Shown here: positions 56,213 to 64,000 of the stretch, piece by piece
Layout: each line of letters starts with the position of its first letter
Numbering within the stretch: the stretch's first letter is position 1
Source of the DNA: Aquarana catesbeiana
Lineage: Eukaryota > Chordata > Amphibia > Anura > Ranidae
Length of the DNA: 64,000 nucleotides
Reading direction: 5' to 3'
Assembly (NCBI RefSeq): GCF_042186555.1
Contig: NC_133328.1
Coordinates: 332,197,039-332,261,038, forward strand
Notes under the pieces: model-generated
Told to the model about the DNA's origin: nothing
Seen by the model: only the letters and a program-made list of their open reading frames with translations
Database searches by the model: none
Translations under genes and position numbers: made by a program

Positions 56213-56570
56213 CGAGCCCTGTGCTGATAATCAATACAGGGCTATTTACAGAGGGAATGATTTTTTTTTCTTTTCCCTGCAAAGAAAAAGGATCAAATTG
56301 ATCTGCAATAAAAAGCAGCACACACAGGAAACATAGTTGATTCCCACTGACACTGATTCTTTCTTTACATCCCGGGGGGGCGCAGTTTGCCATCATCGCC
56401 CTGGGTACCGAATGACCTTGTCCCGGCACTGCGTGTATGGCCTGCCTAACTCACTGCATGGGCTAAATTGGTTATCTGAATTTCCTCTTATAATAGTCTA
56501 AAGTGGTTGTAAAGTCAGAAGGTTTTTTTTATCTTAATGCATTTTTTTTATTACAATTCCAAACAATTTC

Positions 56571-57751
56571 CTTGTCAAAAGAAGTTTATTGAGTATACAA
56601 TGTTATAAAGATACATAAAGTAAGTTTACAAGGATCTATAAAGTAAGCTCATTGTTTTACAGTAGGGTTTATATAGGTAAATATCATGAAATTTCAAATA
56701 TTAAACATTGGGTTCACGTAAACCTAAATTAAAGATATATATCATTTCCTTAGTTACTTTTGTAGGTATTTAAATGATTTATACCTACTATACATATTGT
56801 TTTCAAGTAGAGTGTATATAGGTCAAATAAATTCTGATAATGAGCTTTAATTGTAAGGTGGAGAAAAGGAAAGAGAAAGAAGAAAAAGGGTTGAAAGGTA
56901 GAGGTATGGTCCACAAGGTTGTCCCGCTCGTCAGTTTATTATTCTTTTTAGTTCTCTTTGAAGCCTTAGAATGGGTGTCTCTGTAAGTCATTTAATCTGT
57001 TACCATGTCAACAGGACAGAGTCATTGAAGTTGGACAGGAACTGTTGTTTTATCCAAGGATGCCAACGTTTTTCAAATTTTGGAATTTGATTTTGATCGA
57101 TGGCTACCATCTTAGCATGGGACATTGTATTATTCATTCTGTGAATTGTTTCTGCTAGTACCAATGTAGGAGATTTCCATGCCTTGGCCACTGTTTGTTT
57201 TGCAGCCGTTATTAGTTGGATCATAAGTTTGAATTGAGAGAGTGTTAACCATTCCGGTTTTAGATTAAGTAAAGTTAAATATGGATCTGGTTGTATTATT
57301 TTTTTAAATATTTTAGATGCAATCACGAAGACTTCCTTCCAGAAGGTTTGGATTACTGGGCACGTCCACCATATGTGTAAATATGTGCCTATTTCTGGGC
57401 ATCCTCGAAAACAAAGAGCTGAGGTATTAGGTGAATATTTTGTCACTCTAGCGGGTACAAGGTACCAGCGAGTTAGGACTTTATAATTTGTCTCTAGTGC
57501 TAAGATGTTGGGTGAAGATGACTTAGATGTGAGCCATATGTTAGACCAGTCCGTGTCTTCTAAAGTTCGTCCCAGGTCCTCCTCCCACCTCTGAATGTAA
57601 GAGGGTCTATTAAGATTTGCTACTCCATATAATTGATTATAAAGTGATGAAATTGTACCTTTAGCAAATGGATCTTTTGTACAGATTGATTCAAAAATGG
57701 ATAATTGGGATAATGGTGTATCCCCCTTTAGGAATGGTGTATAGAAAGAAA
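56571..57751 (-). mobile_element. 5'-truncated L1-B-family insertion
   Basis: Flanked by an 11-bp duplication CAAACAATTTC (56560-56570, 57752-57762). The 3' end (CTTGTCAAAAGAAGTTTATT on the plus strand) is the same as the 3' end of L1-B. Only the last 1.18 kb is present. Confidence 0.88.
57000..57743 (-). pseudogene. L1-B-family ORF2, C-terminal fragment with open frame
   Basis: About 245 codons equal to the end of L1-B ORF2, beginning FYTPFLKGDTPLSQLSIF and containing the knuckle CFRGCPEIGTYLHIWWTC. No stops; Trp is kept at the position where L1-B has TGA (27383). The apparent ATG at 57758 lies in flanking sequence, so this is a 5'-truncated remnant and not a gene. Confidence 0.88.
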
Positions 57752-58195
57752 CAAACAATTTCTTAATGCATTCTATGCATTAAGATAAAAAAAAAAAAAC
57801 CTTTTGTGTGCAGCAGTCGCCCCAGCACCCCCTAATATTACCTGAGCCCCATCTCACTCAAGTGATGTCCACAGGTTCTGCGGCTGTCCTCCTGTGGCTG
57901 AGACATAGCAGCAGTGCCATTGGCTCCCGCTGCTGTCAATCAAAGCCAGTTAGCCAATCAGGAGAGAGAGGGGGCATGGCCGAGCTGGGGCTCCGTGTTT
58001 GAATGGACACAGGGATCTGTGACTCATCTCGGGTGCCCTCATAGCAAGCTGTTTGCTGTGGGGGCACACCACAGGAGGGAGGGGCCAGGAGAGCCAAAAA
58101 GAGTGACCTGAGAAGAGGAGGATCTGGGCTGCTATGTGCAAAACCACTGCACAGAGCAGGTCAGTATAATATGTTTGTTATTTTTACAGAAAAAA

Positions 58196-58545
58196 ACTAA
58201 GTAAGTCAGCAATTTATTGTGAAGATGTTGCTCACCAATTTTTGCTGTTAGTATGTTTATGTGTTTAAATGAGCAGTAAATAATGTTTTTTTTTTTATTT
58301 TGTGTTGCAGTTCCACTTTTAATATGTAACATGCAAATAATGTTATACACTGGGAGCCAAATTTAACAGCAAGTGGGTTGGTTACCTTTGTGTTTTTAGA
58401 CATAGTGGGTGAAGCTATCAGTACCAAACGTAAGTTAAAATGAAAGAATATGGAAAAAGTTTCTGAACTACAACTTATCACCATCACTAACAGGGAATTC
58501 TAACACAAACATTTAATGCATCCATAACTCTGAAACAAGTCCTTT
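58196..58545. other. AT-rich DNA, nothing recognised
   Basis: No supported feature. Confidence 0.45.
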
Positions 58546-58792
58546 AAGTGATAGTAAAGGCTAATATTTTTAAGACTAGGTGAAAAAAAGTATTCATTCC
58601 ATCCTCCTCTTACCTATCCTGCATAGCTGATATAAAAAGATCTGTGTACTTACCTTTTTGTACAGTAGGATGGTATGGCCACACGATTCAGCAGCTCTAG
58701 CTCCCAGGGTATGCAGGATAGGTAGTAGGAAGGGGGAGGAAACATTTTTAAGAATAGTTAGAGCTAGCCTTTTCTTCCACTTTAATTTTAAA
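58546..58792. repeat. Small inverted-repeat element (MITE)
   Basis: GTGATAGTAAAGGCTAATAT, TTAAGACTAG and ACCTATCCTGCAT on the left are complemented by ATGCAGGATAGGT, CTATTCTTAA-type and TAGCCTTTTCTTCCACTTTA sequence on the right. Confidence 0.7.
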
Positions 58793-59874
58793 TCCACAAG
58801 TAGTAACCCTTAACATTCAATCCTAACTAGTACCCCATAGCTGTAACCCAATTAAAAATTTGCAATTAACTCTTAACCTGAACTGCAACACTAAACATAT
58901 TAGTTAATCTTAACATAGCCCAAGCCCATACACCAAGCATAATTCCCCTAATATTAACATCCTAACTTGTAGCCTAACCACTTGCCGACCGCCGCACGAC
59001 TATATACGTCGACAGAGCGGCACGGGCAGGCAAAAGGACGTGTATGTACGTCCTTGCCTGCCCGCGGGTGGGGGGTCCGATCGGACCCCCCCCGGTGCCT
59101 GCGGCGGTCGGCAAATCTCCACCGGCGATCGGAGGTGAGGGGGAGGCCATCCATTCGTGGCCCCCCCCTCGCGATCGCTCTCAGCCAATGGGATCATTTC
59201 CCTGCCTCTGTATTGTACACAGAGGCAGAGGAAATGATGTCATCTCTCCTCGGCTCGGTATTTTCCGTTCCGGGCCGAGGAGAGAAGACTGCAATGTAAG
59301 TGCACCAACACACTACACACAGTAGAACATGCCGGGCACACTAAACACCCCGATCCCCCCCCCGATCGCCCCCCGATCCCCCCCCAATCACCCCCCCCCC
59401 CTGTCACAAACTGACACCAAGCAGGTTTTTTTTTTTTTTTTTCTGATTACTGTATTGGTGTCAGTTTGTGACAGTTACAGTGTCAGGGCAGTGAGTGTTA
59501 GGCCCCCTGTAGGTCTAGGGTACCCCCCTAACCCCCCCTAATAAAGTTTTAACCCCTTGATCACCCCCTGTCACCAGTGTCGCTAAGCGATCATTTTTCT
59601 GATCGCTGTATTAGTGTCGCTGGTGATGCTAGTTAGGGACGTAAATATTTAGGTTCGCCGTCAGAGTTTTATAGCGACAGGGACCCCCATATACTATCTA
59701 ATAAATGTTTTAACCCCTTGATTGCCCCCTAGTTAACCCTTTCACCACTGATCACTGTATAACCGTTACGGGTGACGCTGGTTAGTTTGTTTATTTTTTA
59801 TAATGTCAGGGCACCCGCCGTTTATTACCGAATAAAGATTTAGCCCCCTGATCGCCCGGCGGTGATATGCGTCG

Positions 59875-60954
59875 CCCCAGGCAGCGTCAGATAAGCGCCA
59901 GTACCGCTAACACCCACGCACGCAGCAAGCGCCTCCCTTAGTGGTATAGTATCTGTACAGATCAATATCTGATCCGATCAGATCTATACTAGCGTCCCCA
60001 GCAGTTTAGGGTTCCCAAAAACACAGTGTTAGCGGGATCAGCCCAGATACCTGCTAGCACCTGCGTTTTGCCCCTCCGCCCAGCTCGGCCCAGCCCACCC
60101 AAGTGCAGTATCGATCGATCACTGTCACTTACAAAACACTAAACGCATAACTGCAGCGTTCGCAGAGTCAGGCCTGATCCCTGCGATCGCTAACAGTTTT
60201 TTTGGTAGCATTTTGGTGAAATGGCAAGCACCAGCCCCAGGCAGCGTCAGGTTAGTGCCAGTACCGCTAACACCCACGCACGCACCGTACACCTCCCTTA
60301 GTGGTATAGTATCTGAACGCATCAATATCTGATCCGATCAGATCTATACTAGCGTCCCCAGCAGTTTAGGGTTCCCAAAAACGCAGTGTTAGCGGGATCA
60401 ACCCAGATACCTGCTAGCAACTGCGTTTTACCCCTCCGCCCGGCCCAGCCCAGCCCACCCAAGTGCAGTATCGATCGATCACTGTCACTTACAAAACACT
60501 AAACGCATAACTGCAGCGTTCGCAGAGTCAGGCCTGATCCCTGCGATCGCTAACAGTTTTTTTTGTAGCGTTTTGGTGAACTGGCAAGCACCAGCCCCAG
60601 GCAGCGTCAGGTTAGTGCCAGTAGCGATAACACCCACGCACGCACTGTACACCTCCCTTAGTGGTATAGTATCTGAACTGATCAATATCTGATCCGATCA
60701 GATCTATACTGGCGTCCCCAGCAGTTTAGGGTTCCCAAAAACGCAGTGTTAGCGGGATCAGCCCAGATACCTGCTAGCACCTGCGTTTTGCCCCTCCGCC
60801 CGGCTCAGCCCAGCCCACCCAAGTGCAGTATCGATCGATCACTGTCACTTACAAAACACTAAATGCATAACTGCAGCGTTCGCAGAGTCAGGCCTGATCC
60901 CTGCGATCATTAACAGTTTTTTTGGTAGCGTTTTGGTGAACTGGCAAGCGCCAG
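59875..60954. repeat. Three tandem 360-bp units in the TTAA element
   Basis: CCCCAGGCAGCGTCAG starts at 59875, 60235 and 60595, exactly 360 bp apart. Each unit holds the palindromes TCTGATCCGATCAGA and ATCGATCGAT. The first TTAA copy has only about 1.2 units (35590-36050). Confidence 0.95.
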
Positions 60955-61025
60955 CGGCCTAGTACACCCCGGTCGTAGTCAAACCAGCACTGCAGTAACA
61001 CTTGGTGACGTGGCGAGTCCCATAA

Positions 61026-61398
61026 GTGCAGTTCAAGCTGGTGAGGTGGCAAGCACAAATAGTGTCCCGCTGCCACCAAGAAGACAAACACAGGCCCGTC
61101 ATGCCCATAGTGCCCTTCCTGGTGCATTCGCCAATCCTAATTGGGAACCCACCACTTCTGCAGCGCCCGTACTTCCCCCCATTCACATCCCCAACCAAAT
61201 GCAGTCGGCTGCATGAGAGGCATTTTTATGTCCTCCCGAGTACCCCTACCCAACGAACCCCCCCAAAAAAGATGTTGTGTCTGCAGCAAGCGCGGATATA
61301 GGCGTGACACCCACTATTATTGTCCCTCCTGTCCTGACAATCCTGGTCTTTGCATTGGTGAATGTTTTGAACGCTTCCATTCACTAGCTGAGTATTAG
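61026..61398 (+). pseudogene. piggyBac transposase C-terminus (cysteine-rich domain), frameshifted
   Basis: The frame ending …RHFYVLPSTPTQRTPPKK (to about 61272) shifts by one nucleotide in an A run and continues RCCVCSKRGYRRDTHYYCPS then CPDNPGLCIGECFERFHSLA and a stop at 61396. The C-X2-C, C-X2-C and C-X3-C spacing and the PSCPD…LC…CF..(F/Y)H pattern are those of the cysteine-rich domain at the end of piggyBac transposases, which binds the element ends. The DDD catalytic core is absent, so this element cannot move itself. Confidence 0.82.
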
Positions 61399-61584
61399 CG
61401 TAGGGTACAGCATTCCACAGACTAGGCACACTTTCACAGGGTCTCCCAAGATGCCATCGCATTTTGAGAGACCCGAACCTGGAACCGGTTACAGTTATAA
61501 AAGTTACAGTTACAAAAAAAGTGTAAAAAAAAAAAAAAAAACACAAACAAAAATATAAAATAAAAAATAATAGTTGTCGTTTTA

Positions 61585-61872
61585 TTGTTCTCTCTCTCTT
61601 TATTCTCTCTCTATTGTTCTGCTCTTTTTTACTGTATTCTATTCTGCAATGTTTTATTGTTATTATGTTTTATCATGTTTGTTTTTCAGGTATGTAATTA
61701 TTTATACTTTACCGTTTACTGTGCTTTATTGTTAACCATTTTTTTGTCTTCAGGTACAGCATTCACGACTTTGAGTGGTTATACCAGAATGATGCTTGCA
61801 GGTTTAGGTATCATCTTGGTATCATTCTTTTCAGCCAGTCGGCTTTCATGTAGAAGCAATCCTAGCGGCTAA
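61585..61872 (+). CDS. Conserved 95-codon frame in the TTAA element, copy 2 (uncertain)
   Basis: Counterpart of 35282-35572; it follows the piggyBac remnant by about 190 bp. Nearly all residues agree, including GYTRMMLAGLGIILVSFFSA, and the length differs by one codon. The segment includes CTTCAGGTACAGC, like an acceptor/donor pair. No family is recognised and it may be non-coding. Confidence 0.25.
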   Translation: MFSLSLFSLYCSALFYCILFCNVLLLLCFIMFVFQVCNYLYFTVYCALLLTIFLSSGTAFTTLSGYTRMMLAGLGIILVSFFSASRLSCRSNPSG

Positions 61873-62944
61873 TTAGCCTCTAGACTGCTTTTACAAGCAG
61901 TGGGAGAGAATGCCCCCCCCCCACCGTCTTCCGTGTTTTTCTCTGGCTCTCCTGTCTCAACAGGGAACCTGAGAATGCAGCCGGTGATTCAGCCAGCTGA
62001 CCATAGAGCTGATCAGAGACCAGAGTGGCTCCAAACATCTCTATGGCCTAAGAAACCGGAAGCTACGAGCATTTTATGACTTAGATTTCGCCGGATGTAA
62101 ATAGCGCCATTGGGAAATTGGGAAAGCATTTTATCATACCTATCTTGGTGTGGTCAGATGCTTTGAGGGCAGAGGAGAAATCTAGGGTCTAATAGACCCC
62201 AATTTTTTCAAAAAAGAGTACCTGTCACTACCTATTGCTATCATAGGGGATATTTACATTCCCTGAGATAACAATAAAAATGATTAAAAAAAAAAAAAAA
62301 TGAAAGGAACAGTTTTAAAATAAGATAAAAAAGCAAAAAAATAATAAAGAAAAAAAAAAAAAAAAAAAAAAAAGCACCCCTGTCCCCCCTGCTCTCGCGC
62401 TAAGGCGAACGCAAGCGTCGGTCTGGCATCAAATGTAAACAGCAATTGCACCATGCATGTGAGGTATCACCGCGACGGTCAGATCAAGGGCAGTAATTTT
62501 AGCAGTAGACCTCCTCTGTAAATCTAAAGTGGTAACCTGTAAAGGCTTTTAAAGGCTTTTAAAAATGTATTTATTTTGTTGTCACTGCACGTTTGTGCGC
62601 AATTGTAAAGCATGTCATGTTTGGTATCCATGTACTCGGCCTAAGATCATCTTTTTTATTTCATCAAACATTTGGGCAATATAGTGTGTTTTAGTGCATT
62701 AAAATGTAAAAAAGTGTGTTTTTTCCCCAAAAAATGCGTTTGAAAAATCGCTGCGCAAATACTGTGTGAAAAAAAAAAATTAAACACCCACCATTTTAAT
62801 CTGTAGGGCATTTGCTTTAAAAAAATATATAATGTGTGGGGGTTCAAAGTAATTTTCTTGCAAAAAAAAATAATTTTTTCATGTAATCAAAAAGTGTCAG
62901 AAAGGGCTTTGTCTTCAAGTGGTTAGAGTGGATGATGTGTGACA

Positions 62945-64000
62945 TAAGCTTCTAAATGTTGTGCATAAAATGCCAGGACAGTTCAAACCCCCCCAAATGA
63001 CCCCATTTTGGAAAGTAGACACCCCAAGCTATTTGCTGAGAGGCATGTCGAGTCCATGGAATATTTTATATTGTGACACAAGTTGCGGGAAAGAGACAAA
63101 TTATTATTTTTTTTTTTTTTTTTTTTTGCACAAAGTTGTCACTAAATGATATATTGCTCAAACATGCAATGGGAATATGTGAAATTACACCCCAAAATAC
63201 ATTCTGTTGCTTCTCCTGAGTACAGGGATACCACATGTGTGAGACTTTTTGGGAGCCTAGCCACGTATGGGACCCCGAAAACCAAGCACCGCCTTCAGGC
63301 TTTCTAAGGGCGTAAATTTTTGATTTCACTCTTCACTGCCTATCACAGTCTCGGAGGCCATGGAATGCCCAGGTGGCACAAACCCCCCCCAAATGACCCC
63401 ATTTTGGAAAGTAGACACCCCAAGCTATTTGCTGAGAGGTATAGTGAGTATTTTGCAGACCTCACTTTTTGTCACAAAGTTTTGAAAATTAAAAAAAGAA
63501 AAAAAAAATTTTTTTTTTTGTCTTTCTTCATTTTCAAAAACAAATGAGAGCTGCAAAATACTCACCATGCCTCTCAGCAAATAGCTTGGGGTGTCTACTT
63601 TCCAAAATGGGGTCATTTGGGGGGGGTTTGTGCCACCTGGGCATTCCATGGCCTCCGAAACTGTGATAGGCAGTGAAGAGTGAAATCAAAAATGTACACC
63701 CTTAGAAATCCTGAAGGCGGTGATTGGTTTTCGGGGTCCCGTACGCGGCTAGGCTCCTAAAAAGTCCCACACATGTGGTATCCCCGTACTCAAGAGAAGC
63801 AGCAGAATGTATTTTGGGGTGCAATTCCACATATGCCCATGACCTGTGTGAGCAATATATCATTTAGTGACAACTTTGTGCAAAAAAAAAAAAAATAAAT
63901 AAATAAATTGTCACTTTCCCGCAACTTGTGTCAAAATATAAAATATTCCATGGACTCAACATGCCTCTCAGCAAATAGCTTGGGGTGTCTACTTTCCAAA
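62945..64000. repeat. Internal palindrome of the second TTAA element copy
   Basis: Arms meet near 63500; landmarks are the same as at 33055-34270 (CCCCATTTTGGAAAGTAGAC, GATACCACATGTGTG, GCTGAGAGGCAT). The right arm is cut by the window end. Confidence 0.88.

Larger units (their letters stand above)
54185..56449. mobile_element. Inverted-repeat element expanded by a minisatellite
   Basis: Ends TTAGGCCGGCCATACAC (54185-54201) and complement of TTAGGCAGGCCATACAC (56433-56449), 17 bp with one mismatch. Inner matches include GGGAAT…/ATTCCC segments near both ends. An internal hairpin (54466-54508) and the 37-bp array fill it. No transposase. Confidence 0.75.
56503..58195. mobile_element. Family A non-autonomous element, copy 3, split by an L1 fragment
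   Basis: Starts TAAAGTGGTTGTAAAGTC; the inverted CTTAATGCATTCTATGCATT hairpin resumes at 57762. Landmarks ATTACCTGAGCCCC, GCCATTGGCTCCCGCTGCTG and GGCATGGCCGAG match the other copies. Confidence 0.7.
58978..64000. mobile_element. Second TTAA element copy, reverse orientation, runs off the window
   Basis: Starts CCACTTGCCGACCGCC after CTAA (a changed TTAA) and is collinear in reverse with 36908-33100 of the first copy: the GC-rich end, the 360-bp repeats, the conserved frame, the A/T tracts and the internal palindrome. By comparison about 0.5 kb lies beyond 64000. Unlike the first copy it keeps three repeat units and a piggyBac remnant. Confidence 0.85.

Noticed and set aside
54747..56429. 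Series of minus-strand frames up to 216 codons rich in CHLPPSPAARC
   Set aside because: Rotating frames through a 37-bp minisatellite; no start context or protein family.
57744..57758. ATG start for the L1 fragment at 57758
   Set aside because: The ATG lies in the flanking target sequence beyond the duplication; the element is simply 5'-truncated.
60888..61198. Minus-strand frames of 79 codons over the piggyBac region
   Set aside because: The plus strand carries the recognisable piggyBac end; the minus frames are shadows.

Overview
The window looks like a gene desert from a large, repeat-rich vertebrate genome, most likely a frog and probably a ranoid. The reasons are nested L1-like elements, a Penelope-like element, hAT and TTAA-type DNA transposons, and very large palindromic non-autonomous elements whose sequences I recognise from ranid genomes; this attribution is from memory, not from a search. 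I see no host exon, rRNA or tRNA gene that I can support. Nearly all real coding sequence belongs to mobile elements in different states of decay.

Layout. 1-11910: a 142-bp tandem array, the decayed C-terminal end of a hAT transposase (minus strand), a 2.8-kb palindrome with hAT-like ends, and inside its left arm a full-length L1-like retrotransposon (L1-A, minus strand, ORF1 and ORF2 both open, 15-bp target-site duplication). A 45-bp minisatellite and a probable hAT promoter/end follow. 11985-20657: copies of a GC-rich non-autonomous element, a small inverted-repeat element, then a palindrome nested inside another palindrome. 20658-31551: a second full-length but dead L1-like element (L1-B, plus strand) inserted into an ancient relic of a TTAA element, a SINE-like sequence, and plain AT-rich DNA.

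31552-37149: a hAT-type palindrome with an 8-bp duplication, split by a 4.29-kb element flanked by TTAA. 38341-42795: a mariner-like inverted-repeat element carrying a Penelope-like insertion (13-bp duplication) with inverted pseudo-LTRs, a GIY-YIG fragment and two copies of a hammerhead-like RNA. 43014-48416: a third, old L1-like copy (L1-C). 48421-53745: a composite region with a broken gene-like sequence (a conserved N-terminal domain, a Gln/Glu-rich coiled coil and an SGNH-like segment), GA microsatellites and more Penelope-like inverted arms. 54185-56449: an inverted-repeat element swollen by a 1.4-kb, 37-bp minisatellite. 56503-58195: another GC-rich element split by a 5'-truncated L1-B relative. 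58978-64000: a second copy of the TTAA element, running off the window, which retains three 360-bp repeats and the frameshifted cysteine-rich C-terminus of a piggyBac transposase.

The elements therefore form a stratigraphy of nested insertions, much of it provable from target-site duplications and from empty sites preserved in opposite palindrome arms. The most interesting signals are the inverted pair of hammerhead-like motifs in the Penelope-like element, the intact L1-A element with a small ORF whose stop overlaps the ORF2 start, the giant palindromes, and the TTAA family with a piggyBac remnant.
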